Source of the DNA: Variovorax paradoxus
GTDB lineage: Bacteria > Pseudomonadota > Gammaproteobacteria > Burkholderiales > Burkholderiaceae_C
NCBI RefSeq assembly: GCF_018614915.1
Contig: NZ_JAGGNU010000023.1
Coordinates: forward strand, 55,934 to 119,933
Direction: 5' to 3'
Length of the DNA stretch: 64,000 nucleotides
Position numbers and translations under genes: made by a program
The notes under the pieces: model-generated
What the model saw: only the letters and a program-made list of their open reading frames with translations
Database searches by the model: none
What the model was told of the DNA's origin: nothing
Part shown: in pieces, positions 8,831-17,536 of the stretch
Layout of the letters: each line of letters starts with the position of its first letter
Position numbering within the stretch: position 1 is the first letter of the stretch

Positions 8831-9883
8831 GTGAAAAACATTATAGGTGCGAAGCCAAGCCCCGCGGCGGCAGAAGTTCGCTTTCTGACGGTCGACGGGG
8901 AATCTGCGGGGCAGAGACTCGACAATTTCCTGTTCCGGCAGCTCAAGGGCGTACCCAAGACCCACGTCTACCGGATCATCCGATCGGGCGAGGTGCGCAT
9001 CAACAAGGGGCGCGCCCAGGCCGAGACCCGACTGGCGGAGGGCGACGTCTTGCGGCTGCCGCCGGTGCGGGTGTCGGCACGGGCTGAAGAGGCGGGCTCG
9101 CCACCGGCGCCCGGGCGCGAATTCCCCTTGCTGTATGAGGACGATGCGCTGCTGGCGATCGACAAGCCGGCCGGTGTCGCGGTCCACGGCGGCAGCGGCG
9201 TGAGCTTTGGCGTGATCGAGCAGCTGCGCACCGCGCGGCCCGAGGCGCGCTTCCTGGAACTCGTGCATCGGCTGGACCGCGAGACCTCGGGCATCCTGCT
9301 GGTGGCCAAGAAGCGCAGCGCATTGACGGCGCTGCAGGACCAGTTTCGCGAGCGGGAGACCGGCAAGACCTACCTGGCGCTGGTCGAGGGCAGCTGGCCG
9401 GCGAACAGGAAGGTGCTCGATGCGCCGCTCGCCAAATACCTGCTGCCGGGTCAGGCAGGCTCGGTCGAGCCCGGTGAGCGGCGCGTGCGCGTGGTGGCCA
9501 AGGACCATCCCGATGCGATGCGTGCCGTGACGCTCGTGAAGGTCCTGGCCCGCGTCACTCTTCCTGCCGACGCCGCTGGGTTCTCGCTGCTTGCCGTCAC
9601 GATCAAGACTGGCCGCACGCACCAGATTCGCGTTCACCTCGCCTCCGGCGGCCATGCGATCGCGGGCGACGACAAGTACGGCGACTTCGAGCGCAATCGC
9701 GCATTGCACAAGCTCGGCCTCAAGCGCATGTTCCTGCATGCCTGGCGCTTGCAGTTCACCCACCCCGCGAGCGGAGAGCGCATGGCGCTGCAGGCCGATC
9801 TGCCACCGGAACTGCATGCGTTGTTGCCGCAGGCTGCGCTCGACGCGCTCGCGAACCACCCCTCTACGGCTTCTCATCCATGA
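8831..9883 (+). CDS. rluC: 23S rRNA pseudouridine synthase RluC
   Basis: Pseudouridine synthase of the RluA family, 350 residues. An N-terminal S4 RNA-binding domain (about residues 27-80) includes VYRIIRSGEVRINKGR. The catalytic domain follows, with the signature HRLDRETSG at 147-155 and catalytic Asp149. RluC modifies three uridines of 23S rRNA. The start is a GTG at 8831; no clear ribosome binding site precedes it, but the following sequence begins the family's typical N-terminus. RluC rather than RluD is supported by position opposite rne. The stop overlaps the next gene by four bases (ATGA). Confidence 0.9.
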   Translation: MKNIIGAKPSPAAAEVRFLTVDGESAGQRLDNFLFRQLKGVPKTHVYRIIRSGEVRINKGRAQAETRLAEGDVLRLPPVRVSARAEEAGSPPAPGREFPLLYEDDALLAIDKPAGVAVHGGSGVSFGVIEQLRTARPEARFLELVHRLDRETSGILLVAKKRSALTALQDQFRERETGKTYLALVEGSWPANRKVLDAPLAKYLLPGQAGSVEPGERRVRVVAKDHPDAMRAVTLVKVLARVTLPADAAGFSLLAVTIKTGRTHQIRVHLASGGHAIAGDDKYGDFERNRALHKLGLKRMFLHAWRLQFTHPASGERMALQADLPPELHALLPQAALDALANHPSTASHP

Positions 9884-10548
9884 CCGACATTCGCCCCCGC
9901 CGCTTCGACCTGATCGCTTTCGATTGGGACGGCACGCTCTATGACTCGACGCGGCTCATCGTGCGCTGCATCCAGGCGGCGGTGCTCGATGTCGGCGGCG
10001 CCAAGCCGAGCGAGAACGACGCCGCGTGGGTGATCGGCCTCGGCCTCGCCGAAGCGTTGGCCCGCGCCGCGCCCGATGTGCCGAAGGAAAAGTACGCCGA
10101 GCTCGGTGCCCGCTACCGCTACCACTACCTTCAGCACCAGGACGACCTGGTGCTCTTCGACGGCGTCTTGCCGATGCTCGATGCGCTCCATGCGCGCGGC
10201 CACAAACTGGCCGTGGCCACGGGCAAATCGCGCCGGGGGTTGAACGAGGCGCTGGCCACGGTCGCGTTGCGGGACCGCTTCGACGCTTCGCGAACCGTCG
10301 ACGAAACCTTCGGCAAGCCGCATCCGCGCATGCTGCTCGAACTGATGGAAGAGTTGGACGTGCCGGCCGAGCGCACCTTGATGATCGGCGACACCACGCA
10401 CGACCTCCAGCTCGCGCAGAACGCCGGCTGCGCGAGCGTGGGCGTGAGCTACGGCGCGCACGAGCCGGACAGCTTCGATGCGCTGAACCCGCTGCACGTG
10501 GCGCACTCGGTATCCAGTCTGACGCAGTGGCTTCTGGCGAACGCATGA
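9880..10548 (+). CDS. HAD-superfamily hydrolase (phosphoglycolate-phosphatase-like)
   Basis: A 222-residue haloacid-dehalogenase fold phosphatase. Motif I is FDWDGTLYDS with nucleophile Asp15 and acid Asp17. The cap domain is alpha-helical, motif II is the threonine/serine near ATGKS, and the C-terminal motifs are GKPHP and IGDTTHD. This is the class of Gph and pyrophosphatase PpaX-like enzymes; the substrate cannot be told from sequence. It is translationally coupled to rluC and lies 10 bases ahead of a Rieske-domain gene. The same rluC-HAD-Rieske-sppA order seems conserved in related bacteria from my memory of such genomes. Confidence 0.85.
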   Translation: MTDIRPRRFDLIAFDWDGTLYDSTRLIVRCIQAAVLDVGGAKPSENDAAWVIGLGLAEALARAAPDVPKEKYAELGARYRYHYLQHQDDLVLFDGVLPMLDALHARGHKLAVATGKSRRGLNEALATVALRDRFDASRTVDETFGKPHPRMLLELMEELDVPAERTLMIGDTTHDLQLAQNAGCASVGVSYGAHEPDSFDALNPLHVAHSVSSLTQWLLANA

Positions 10549-10558
10549 AAATCCGCTC

Positions 10559-10924
10559 ATGAGCGAATGCATTCCGCTGTGCAATGCGACAGACCTGGTC
10601 GAGGGCGGCCGCGCCGTCCCCTTCGACGTGGTCCATGGCGGCCAGACATGCCGGGCCTTTGCCATACGCTACGAAGGGCAGCCGCATGCCTACCTGAATC
10701 GTTGCAGCCATGTGGCGATGGAACTGGACTTCCAGCCCGATCGTTTTTTCGACGACAGTGGCCAATGGCTGCTGTGCGCGACGCACGGCGCCGTCTACAA
10801 ACCGGACAGCGGCGAGTGCGCCGGCGGCCCCTGCCGCGGCGGCCTGGTGAAGATCACCTTGAGCGAGAGCGATGGCGTGGTGCACTGGCATACTGCCTGG
10901 AACCTCCAACCTCTGGTTTTCTGA
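10559..10924 (+). CDS. Small Rieske [2Fe-2S] domain protein
   Basis: A 121-residue soluble protein made almost entirely of a Rieske domain. The cluster ligands are visible as Cys49-x-His51 and Cys73-x-x-His76, in the contexts RCSHV and LCATHG. The spacing is that of ferredoxin-like Rieske proteins, not of a cytochrome bc1 subunit, and no membrane anchor is present. No oxygenase or reductase partner lies nearby, so the electron-transfer partner is unknown. It ends one base before the start of sppA and is probably cotranscribed with it. Confidence 0.88.
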   Translation: MSECIPLCNATDLVEGGRAVPFDVVHGGQTCRAFAIRYEGQPHAYLNRCSHVAMELDFQPDRFFDDSGQWLLCATHGAVYKPDSGECAGGPCRGGLVKITLSESDGVVHWHTAWNLQPLVF

Positions 10925-10925
10925 A

Positions 10926-11948
10926 ATGACCGATTCCAACCGCACGGAACCCGAGGGTTTCGAGCCTTTCGAGCGCGCTGTGCCCTCCCGAAACACATCG
11001 AGGAACGATCCGACGCAGCAACCCAACTGGGAGCGCGCAACGCTTGAGAAACTGGCCTTCGCTTCGCTGCGCGAACAAAGAGCCACGCGTCGCTGGAAGA
11101 CCTTCGTACGCCTGAGCTGGCTCGCCTTCTTTATCTTCCTGGTGTGGCTGGCCATGTCCCGCGGCACACCGACCACCGCCAAGACGACGGCCCACACCGC
11201 GGTGGTCGAAATCAAGGGCGAGATTGCCAACGGCGCCGATGCGAGCGCGGAGTTCGTGATCGCGGCGATGAAGTCCGCCTTCGAGGATGAAGGTGCGAAG
11301 GGGGTCGTCCTGCTGATCAATTCGCCGGGCGGAAGCCCCGTGCAGGCAGGCATCATCAACGACGAGATCAAGCGCCTGCGGGCCAAGTACAACAAGCCGG
11401 TCTACGCCGTGGTCGAAGAGACCTGCGCATCGGCGGCGTACTACATCGCGGCTGCGACCGACAAGGTCTTCGTCGACAAGGCGAGCATCGTCGGCAGCAT
11501 CGGCGTGCTGATGGACGGCTTCGGATTCACCGGCCTCATGGACAAGGTGGGCGTGGAGCGCAGGCTGCTGACGGCGGGCGAAAACAAGGGCTTCCTGGAC
11601 CCGTTCAGCCCGATGAGCGACGCGCAGCGGGCGCATGCGCAGAAGATGCTCGACCAGATCCACGCGCAGTTCATCGATGTGGTCAAGAAGGGCCGCGGCG
11701 ACCGGTTGAAGACCGATACGCCCGGCTTGTTCAGCGGCTTGTTCTGGAGCGGCCAGCAGGCGGTGGAGCTCGGCTTGGCCGATCAGCTCGGCAACGTCGA
11801 CTTCGTTGCGCGCGAAGTGATCAAGGCCGAGGAAGTGATCGACTACACGCGCCGGGAGAACGTGGCCGAAAAGCTCGCCAAGAAATTCGGCGCTGCCGTC
11901 GGCGACGCCTCGGTTCGAGCGCTGCGAAGCGTGCCGGCGCTGCGCTGA
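10926..11948 (+). CDS. sppA: Signal peptide peptidase SppA (S49 family)
   Basis: Inner-membrane serine protease of 340 residues that degrades cleaved signal peptides. A hydrophilic N-terminus is followed by one membrane span at about residues 61-77. The S49 domain then carries NSPGGSP at 132-138, the likely nucleophile Ser169 in CASAAYY, and the likely general base Lys221. Their spacing of 52 equals that of the short Bacillus-type enzyme. I chose ATG at 10926, one base after the Rieske stop; the upstream frame from 10872 overlaps that gene and is not needed. It converges with the MFS gene with a one-base gap. Confidence 0.92.
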   Translation: MTDSNRTEPEGFEPFERAVPSRNTSRNDPTQQPNWERATLEKLAFASLREQRATRRWKTFVRLSWLAFFIFLVWLAMSRGTPTTAKTTAHTAVVEIKGEIANGADASAEFVIAAMKSAFEDEGAKGVVLLINSPGGSPVQAGIINDEIKRLRAKYNKPVYAVVEETCASAAYYIAAATDKVFVDKASIVGSIGVLMDGFGFTGLMDKVGVERRLLTAGENKGFLDPFSPMSDAQRAHAQKMLDQIHAQFIDVVKKGRGDRLKTDTPGLFSGLFWSGQQAVELGLADQLGNVDFVAREVIKAEEVIDYTRRENVAEKLAKKFGAAVGDASVRALRSVPALR

Positions 11949-11949
11949 A

Positions 11950-13071
11950 TCAAGCCGGATTCGCGTGGCGCGCCGATGCCGCGAGCGCCGCGGCGAAGGC
12001 CACCACGACGTAGAGCGCCGCGGTCAGCGAACTGAGCTGCGCCAGAAAGCCGATGGCCGGCGGCCCCGCCATGAAACCCAGATAGGCCGCTGCCGATACC
12101 GCGGCAATGCCGCGTGCGGGCTCGACGCCTGGCACGCGCGCCGACGCTGCGAACAGGACCGGCACCACATTAGCGAAGCCCATGCCCACACCTGCGAATC
12201 CGACCAGGGCCAGCCAGGGCGCATCGGCAAGCAGTACCAGCGTCATGGAGACAGCCGCCAGCGACGCGCTGCCGCGCAGCAACGCGGCCGGCGAGAAGCG
12301 CGCCCGCATCGCGTCGCCGCCGAAGCGCGTGGCAGCCATTGCCGCCGAAAAGCTCGCGTAGCCCAGGGCTGCCTGCTGCTGGGGACTGCCCAGTTCCTGC
12401 TTCAGATACAGCACGCTCCAGTCGTAGATCGCGCCTTCGGCGATCAGGCCCAGCGCGGCCAGCACGCCGAGAATGGCCAGCGCGCCGCGCGGCAGGCGAA
12501 AGCCCTTGTCTTCCGCGCCGGCAAATGTGGTCTCTTCTTTCGGCAGCATCCATCTGGCGGAGAGGGCGATCGAAAAGGCCATCGTCGTGGCAACGAGCGT
12601 CAGGTGCCACTGGGCCGGCATGCCTGCAGCGAGCGCTGCGCCGCCGGTCACCGCGCCTGCCATGCCGCCCAGGCTGAACATGCCGTGCATGCCGCTCATC
12701 AGTGGATGGCCGTTTCGCAGCTCCAGCTGCGCCGCCTCGGTGTTGATCGCGACGTCGAACACCCCGGTGACCACGCCGAATACGGCGAGCAGGCCCAGCA
12801 GCGCGCCATAACCTGGCATGGCCAGCAGGGCGGCGAGCAACAGCGCATAGATCGCCCCGCAGAAACCGGCGATGCCGCGAGCGCCGTAGTGGCCGATCCA
12901 GCGGCTCGCCCGCGTGAGGCCGAGCAAGGCGCCGACGCCGGCTGCGAGCATGGCCAGGCCGAGCGCTGCTTCATCGACGCCGTAGTGGGTCTTCACGGTC
13001 GGGATGTGGACGCCCCAAGTCGCAAAGATGAAGCCCGAGCCGAAAAATTGCGCGCGCGAAGCCCAGCGCAT
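11950..13071 (-). CDS. MFS transporter (YbjJ-like)
   Basis: About 373 residues with roughly twelve hydrophobic segments and short polar loops, a major facilitator. The first span carries WGVHIPTVK, a motif I associate with the YbjJ-type subgroup. The substrate is unknown. The start is uncertain: ATG at 13071 keeps the usual N-terminus, GTG at 13092 adds seven residues, and the frame from 13161 would run deep into the upstream methylase gene, so I reject it. The gene follows the methylase closely on the same strand and is convergent with sppA. Confidence 0.8.
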   Translation of the reverse strand: MRWASRAQFFGSGFIFATWGVHIPTVKTHYGVDEAALGLAMLAAGVGALLGLTRASRWIGHYGARGIAGFCGAIYALLLAALLAMPGYGALLGLLAVFGVVTGVFDVAINTEAAQLELRNGHPLMSGMHGMFSLGGMAGAVTGGAALAAGMPAQWHLTLVATTMAFSIALSARWMLPKEETTFAGAEDKGFRLPRGALAILGVLAALGLIAEGAIYDWSVLYLKQELGSPQQQAALGYASFSAAMAATRFGGDAMRARFSPAALLRGSASLAAVSMTLVLLADAPWLALVGFAGVGMGFANVVPVLFAASARVPGVEPARGIAAVSAAAYLGFMAGPPAIGFLAQLSSLTAALYVVVAFAAALAASARHANPA

Positions 13072-13097
13072 GCGAGCAGAAACGACCACCACGGTGC

Positions 13098-13856
13098 CTA
13101 GCGCCCGATCGCGAACACCGCCGGCGCGCGCTCGTCGGTCGCAAGCGGTTTGGCGCGCCACGTCTTGACCGTATCGCTGCGGATGTTCGCGGTGGCGAGC
13201 GTGAGCCCACGAGCCACCGCGAGCCGCGTGTTGTGCTGCAAGGTCTGCATCAGCGCCTGCAGCAGGGCCGCATTGCGATAGGGGGTTTCGATGAAAAGCT
13301 GCGTCTGGCCGGTCCGCAGCGCCAGCGCCTCGAGTTCGCGGATGCGCTGCACGCGCGCGTCGGCGTCCTGTGGCAGATAGCCGACAAAGGCGAAGTTCTG
13401 GCCGTTGAGCCCGCTTGCCGCGAGCGCAAGCAGCAGCGATACCGGGCCGGTGAGCGGCTGCACCGCAATGCCCAGCTCGTGTGCGGCGCGCGCCACCGAA
13501 GAGCCGGGGTCTGCAACGGCCGGCATGCCTGCTTCGCTGAGCAGGCCGACATCCTTGCCTTCCAGCGCCGCGGCAAGCAGGGGGCGGGCATCGAACTGGC
13601 CGGCATGGTCGCCCTTCTTGTGGACCTCGCGCGGTAACTCCTGGATTTGTTGGGCCTGCAGCGGTGCGGCCAACGGCGCGACAGCGTCGATGCGCTTGAG
13701 GTAGGCGCGAGCCGATTTCGCGTTCTCGCAGATCCAGTGCGTGATTCCTGCCGCGGTCTGCAGCGTGCCGAGCGGAATCACGTCTTGCAGCGGCGCTTCG
13801 GCATCGCAGCCGAAATCCAGCGGTGCAGGCACCAGGTAGAGCTTGCCCTTGCTCAC
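13098..13856 (-). CDS. RsmI-like SAM-dependent methyltransferase (tetrapyrrole methylase fold)
   Basis: A 252-residue member of the tetrapyrrole-methylase/RsmI superfamily. The glycine-rich LLSEAGMPAVADPG stretch near residues 104-117 and the LTGPVSLLLALAASG segment near 136-150 form the cofactor pocket typical of RsmI. The N-terminus differs from canonical RsmI, which methylates 2'-O of C1402 in 16S rRNA, and from memory Burkholderiales carry this gene as a paralogue next to maf. I therefore give no symbol. It overlaps maf by four bases and is likely translated with it. Confidence 0.8.
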   Translation of the reverse strand: MSKGKLYLVPAPLDFGCDAEAPLQDVIPLGTLQTAAGITHWICENAKSARAYLKRIDAVAPLAAPLQAQQIQELPREVHKKGDHAGQFDARPLLAAALEGKDVGLLSEAGMPAVADPGSSVARAAHELGIAVQPLTGPVSLLLALAASGLNGQNFAFVGYLPQDADARVQRIRELEALALRTGQTQLFIETPYRNAALLQALMQTLQHNTRLAVARGLTLATANIRSDTVKTWRAKPLATDERAPAVFAIGR

Positions 13857-14434
13857 AACAGGTCGATCCCGGCGGCGCGCAGCATGCTGGCGGTGCGAAT
13901 CAGCGGCAGACCCACCAAGGCCGTCGGGTCATCGCTGTCGATGGCGTCCAGTAGAGCGATGCCGAGGCCCTCGCTCTTGGCGCTTCCCGCGCAGTCGTAG
14001 GGTTGTTCTGCGCGCAGGTAGTTTTCGATCGCTGCATCGCTGAGCTTGCGGAATACAACGCGCACCGGTGCCAGGTCGCGTTGCATGAAATTCGTCGCCT
14101 GGCAAACCACGGCGACAGCTGTCTGGAATATCAGCGTCTGACCTCGCATGCGCTGCAGTTGGGTCGTGGCCCGAGCGTGGTCGCCGGGTTTGCCCAGCGG
14201 CTCGCCAGCCAGGTCGGCGACCTGATCGGAACCGATCACCACGGCCTCGGGGAACCGACGGGCCACCGACATCGCCTTCTCGAGCGCCAGCCGTTCCGCC
14301 AATGCACGCGGCGCCTCGCCTGCCAACGGCGTTTCGTCGACGTCGGGTGCCTGGACATCGAAGGGCAGGTGCAAGCGCGCAAGAAGTTCGCGGCGATAGC
14401 GCGAGGTCGAAGCAAGAATCACAGTACGTTGCAT
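13853..14434 (-). CDS. Maf-family nucleotide pyrophosphatase (YceF type)
   Basis: House-cleaning NTP pyrophosphatase of 193 residues. The N-terminal LASTSRYRRELLARL signature is clear, VIGSDQV holds the catalytic Asp, and CAGSAKSEG is in the C-terminal half. The SDQV form and the STSRYR start fit the YceF branch, which hydrolyses 7-methyl-GTP; substrate choice is inferred from that similarity. It is divergent from yceD with a 38-base gap, so the two promoters must overlap or be very compact. The downstream RsmI-like gene begins inside its stop. Confidence 0.9.
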   Translation of the reverse strand: MQRTVILASTSRYRRELLARLHLPFDVQAPDVDETPLAGEAPRALAERLALEKAMSVARRFPEAVVIGSDQVADLAGEPLGKPGDHARATTQLQRMRGQTLIFQTAVAVVCQATNFMQRDLAPVRVVFRKLSDAAIENYLRAEQPYDCAGSAKSEGLGIALLDAIDSDDPTALVGLPLIRTASMLRAAGIDLL

Positions 14435-14472
14435 GGGCCACGATTGTGCGCGAGCGGTTTAGACTGGTGCCG

Positions 14473-15021
14473 ATGATCAGAGAATTTGCCCCAGGCCGGC
14501 TCGACGTGAGCGGCTTCGCCGAGGCGGCCGCCACCATTTCCGGAAACGAGCCACTCCATGCCTACCAGCGGCTGGAGGCTGAAACGGCAGGCCCGAGCGC
14601 CGAAGCCAGCGTGCAGTGGCATGCCGAAGGCAGCCGTCGCGATGGTCCCGACGGAACACCGGTTCCTTGGCTTCATTTGACGGCGCAGACTGCCGTGCCA
14701 CTGGTGTGTCAGCGTTGCCTCGCCCCGGTTGATGTCGAATTGACGGTCGACCGCTGGTTCCGCTTCGCATCGGACGAGGCTACTGCAGCGGCCGAAGACG
14801 AGGATTCCGACGAGGATATTTTGGTTGCGAGCCGCGATTTCGACCTTCATGGACTGATCGAGGACGAGCTTCTGATGGAAATCCCGGCCACGCCCCGGCA
14901 TGAGCGTTGTCCCGATCCGGTGCAACTGTCGGCCGCTGATCCCGATTTCGAGGCTGCCGAAGCGGCACGTCCGAACCCCTTCGCTGTGCTCGGCGCGTTG
15001 CGCTCGCGCAAGCCGAAGTAG
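14473..15021 (+). CDS. yceD: YceD family (DUF177) protein
   Basis: A 182-residue acidic protein of the YceD/DUF177 family, usually upstream of rpmF and linked to 23S rRNA and ribosome assembly. The conserved CQRCLAPV motif is near residue 77, followed by a strongly acidic stretch (EDEDSDEDI) and a conserved LIEDELLMEIP helix. The ATG at 14473 gives the family's MIREF-type N-terminus; the frame extending back to 14302 lies opposite maf and is rejected. The rpmF gene starts 150 bases downstream and may have its own promoter. Confidence 0.88.
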   Translation: MIREFAPGRLDVSGFAEAAATISGNEPLHAYQRLEAETAGPSAEASVQWHAEGSRRDGPDGTPVPWLHLTAQTAVPLVCQRCLAPVDVELTVDRWFRFASDEATAAAEDEDSDEDILVASRDFDLHGLIEDELLMEIPATPRHERCPDPVQLSAADPDFEAAEAARPNPFAVLGALRSRKPK

Positions 15022-15038
15022 GCCCGAGACGCCGAGGG

Positions 15039-15069
15039 CTGGCACCCGAAGAGCAGCTTGGGCTATAAT
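15039..15069 (+). promoter_or_regulatory. Candidate rpmF promoter
   Basis: A perfect TATAAT at 15064-15069 is preceded by CTGGCA at 15039-15044 with a long 19-base spacer. It lies 18-48 bases after the yceD stop and would give rpmF a leader of about 95 bases. The -10 is strong, the -35 match is partial. Confidence 0.5.
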
Positions 15070-15171
15070 CATGGGCTTCGCGCGCGCCGCCGTTGACGTT
15101 AGAGCGTTTGACCCAGCATCACGGCCGCCCCGCATGCCCACCCACTCACCCGAACATTTTCAGGAGCCAGC

Positions 15172-15354
15172 ATGGCCGTCCAGCAAAACAAGAAGTCGCC
15201 GTCGAAGCGCGGCATGCACCGTTCCCACAACGCGCTGGGCGTGCCCGGCATTGCCGTCGAGCCGACCACCGGCGAAACGCACCTGCGCCATCACATCAGC
15301 CCGAACGGCTTTTATCGCGGCCGCAAGGTGCTCAAGACCAAGTCTGAAGCCTGA
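15172..15354 (+). CDS. rpmF: 50S ribosomal protein L32
   Basis: A 60-residue basic protein beginning [19 protein letters not shown], the standard L32 N-terminus, and ending in a lysine-rich tail. This is the bacterial form without the four zinc-binding cysteines. A GGAG ribosome binding site lies seven bases before the ATG. It stands between yceD and plsX as in many proteobacteria, linking ribosome and lipid synthesis genes. A terminator-like hairpin directly follows. Confidence 0.97.
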   Translation: MAVQQNKKSPSKRGMHRSHNALGVPGIAVEPTTGETHLRHHISPNGFYRGRKVLKTKSEA

Positions 15355-15371
15355 TCTCAATTTCAAGGCCG

Positions 15372-15413
15372 AGGCCCGAAGCTACTTTTGCTGTAGCGTC
15401 GGGCCTTTGTTTT
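15372..15413 (+). terminator. Rho-independent-type terminator or attenuator between rpmF and plsX
   Basis: Arms AGGCCCGAAGCTAC (15372-15385) and GTAGCGTCGGGCCT (15393-15406) pair over 14 positions with a single mismatch and a seven-base loop, followed by TTGTTTTG. The T-rich tail runs into the plsX start codon. It starts 17 bases after the rpmF stop. Partial termination, with read-through into plsX, is the likely role. Confidence 0.75.
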
Positions 15414-15414
15414 G

Positions 15415-16503
15415 ATGGCCACGCCTTCCGAATTCGCTGCTGCGCCCTCTGTGATCACGCTTGCCGTTGATTGCATGGGTGGCGACCATGGGCCGCGCGT
15501 TACGCTCGCGGCCTGCCGCGCGTTTCTCGAGCGCCATGCCGAAGCGTCGTTGCTGCTGGTCGGCGCGCCGGCCGCGCTCGCCGGCTTCTCGCATCCGCGT
15601 GCCACGATCATTCCGGCCAGCGAGGTGGTAGGTATGGACGACCCGATCGAGATCGCGCTGCGCAAGAAAAAAGACTCGTCGATGCGCGTCGCGATCCAGC
15701 AGGTGAAGGACGGCGCGGCGCAGGCCGCGATCTCTGCCGGCAATACCGGCGCCTTGATGGCCATCGCGCGCTACCTTCTCAAGACTTTGGACGGCATCGA
15801 CCGGCCGGCCATTGCTCCTCAGCTGCCCAACAGCAAGGGCGGGGCGACCACGGTGCTCGATCTCGGTGCCAACGTGGATTGCGACGCCGAGGATCTGCTG
15901 CAGTTCGCCGTGCTGGGCTCCGCCCTCGTGTCCGCTCTCACAGGCAATGAGTCGCCTTCGGTCGGCCTTCTCAATGTAGGAGAAGAGGCGATCAAGGGAA
16001 GCGAAACCATCAAAAAAGCGAGTCAATTGCTGCGAAAAGCTGCCAATTCGCAGGATCTGAACTTCTATGGCAATGTGGAAGGCAATGACATATTCAAAGG
16101 CACGACCGATATCGTCGTCTGCGACGGCTTTGTCGGCAATGTCACACTGAAAGCGACCGAAGGGGTCGCCTCGATGATCGTCGACTTCCTCCGGATCGAA
16201 TATTCGAGCGGCATTTTTAGCAAGTTTGCCGCCATCGTCTCCTATCCGGTCCTAAAAGCTCTTAAGCGTCGCCTGGATCACCGGCGTTACAACGGTGCGG
16301 CCCTGCTCGGCCTACGCGGGCTGGTCTTCAAGAGCCATGGCTCGGCTGACGAAGTGGCCTTCGGCCACGCCCTCGATCGCGCTTATGATGCCGCTCGCAA
16401 CAACCTGCTCGATCGCGTGCGGGCCCGCATCGCCCACGCCGCGCCTCTTCTCGCGCGGCAGGAACCGGCGGCGCCGGTCGACACGGCGGCGCTCCACGTT
16501 TGA
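15415..16503 (+). CDS. plsX: Phosphate acyltransferase PlsX
   Basis: Acyl-ACP:phosphate transacylase, 362 residues, making acyl-phosphate for PlsY in phospholipid synthesis. The family's N-terminal DCMGGDHGP is at residues 19-27, the ISAGNTGAL motif follows in the first third, and the C-terminal half has the NVGEE and GFVGNVTLK motifs. I use ATG at 15415 rather than the preceding in-frame TTG. No good ribosome binding site is free, because the terminator hairpin occupies the space just upstream. The stop overlaps the fabH ATG by one base (TGATG). Confidence 0.96.
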   Translation: MATPSEFAAAPSVITLAVDCMGGDHGPRVTLAACRAFLERHAEASLLLVGAPAALAGFSHPRATIIPASEVVGMDDPIEIALRKKKDSSMRVAIQQVKDGAAQAAISAGNTGALMAIARYLLKTLDGIDRPAIAPQLPNSKGGATTVLDLGANVDCDAEDLLQFAVLGSALVSALTGNESPSVGLLNVGEEAIKGSETIKKASQLLRKAANSQDLNFYGNVEGNDIFKGTTDIVVCDGFVGNVTLKATEGVASMIVDFLRIEYSSGIFSKFAAIVSYPVLKALKRRLDHRRYNGAALLGLRGLVFKSHGSADEVAFGHALDRAYDAARNNLLDRVRARIAHAAPLLARQEPAAPVDTAALHV

Positions 16504-17480
16504 TGACTCATTTTTCCCGCATCACCGGCACCGGCAGCTACCTGCCGCCGCGTCGAGTGACCAACGACGACCTCGCCCGCGAACTCGCCACGCGCGGCAT
16601 CGAGACCTCTGATCAATGGATCATCGAGCGCACCGGCATCCGCGCTCGGCACTTTGCTGCACCGGAAGTCACGAGCAGCGACCTGGGCCTGGAAGCCGCA
16701 AGGAATGCGCTGGAGGCGGCCGGGCGCAGTGCGAGTGACATCGACCTCATCATCGTCGCCACCTCCACCCCCGACATGGTGTTCCCGTCGTCGGCCGCAA
16801 TTCTTCAAAACAAGCTGGGCATCGCCGGTTGTCCCGCTTTCGACGTGCAGGCGGTGTGCAGCGGTTTCGTCTATGCGCTGACCGTGGCCGACGCCATGAT
16901 TCGCACCGGCAGCGCCAAGTGCGCGCTGGTCGTCGGTGCGGAAGTGTTCTCACGCATCCTCGACTTCAACGACCGCACGACTTGCGTCCTGTTCGGTGAC
17001 GGCGCCGGCGCCGTCGTGCTCGAAGCCAGCGACGAGCCCGGGATTCTGGCCAGCGACCTGCATGCCGACGGAAAGCATGTCGGCATTCTTTGCGTGCCGG
17101 GCCATGTCTCGGGTGGCAACGTGCTCGGCACGCCGTTGCTCCACATGGACGGACAGGCGGTGTTCAAGCTGGCCGTTCGTGTGCTCGAAGAGGCTGCGCG
17201 TGCCACCTTGCAGAAGGCCGGCAAGACTGAAGCCGACATCGACTGGTTGATTCCCCATCAGGCCAATATTCGCATCATGGAGGGGACCGCGCGCAAGCTG
17301 AAGCTGCCGCTCGAGAAGCTGATCGTGACGGTCAATGAGCACGGCAACACCTCCGCGGCCTCCATTCCCCTGGCATTGGATGAGGCAGTGCGCACGGGCA
17401 AGGTGAAGAAGGGCGATACGGTGATGCTCGAGGGCGTCGGCGGCGGCTTCACCTGGGGCGCAGTGCTGCTGACCATGTGA
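16503..17480 (+). CDS. fabH: 3-oxoacyl-ACP synthase III
   Basis: Initiating ketoacyl-ACP synthase of 325 residues that condenses acetyl-CoA with malonyl-ACP. The catalytic triad is in place: Cys119 (QAVCSGF), His252 (IPHQAN) and Asn282 ([10 protein letters not shown]). The ATG at 16503 shares one base with the plsX stop, which argues for coupled translation. It belongs to the plsX-fabH-fabD-fabG-acpP-fabF series. A 56-base gap separates it from fabD. Confidence 0.97.
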   Translation: MTHFSRITGTGSYLPPRRVTNDDLARELATRGIETSDQWIIERTGIRARHFAAPEVTSSDLGLEAARNALEAAGRSASDIDLIIVATSTPDMVFPSSAAILQNKLGIAGCPAFDVQAVCSGFVYALTVADAMIRTGSAKCALVVGAEVFSRILDFNDRTTCVLFGDGAGAVVLEASDEPGILASDLHADGKHVGILCVPGHVSGGNVLGTPLLHMDGQAVFKLAVRVLEEAARATLQKAGKTEADIDWLIPHQANIRIMEGTARKLKLPLEKLIVTVNEHGNTSAASIPLALDEAVRTGKVKKGDTVMLEGVGGGFTWGAVLLTM

Positions 17481-17536
17481 TACAGCGCAGCGCGTTGCCC
17501 CGAAGAGGGCAGCGGGCGCGATCGGAGACACAAACA

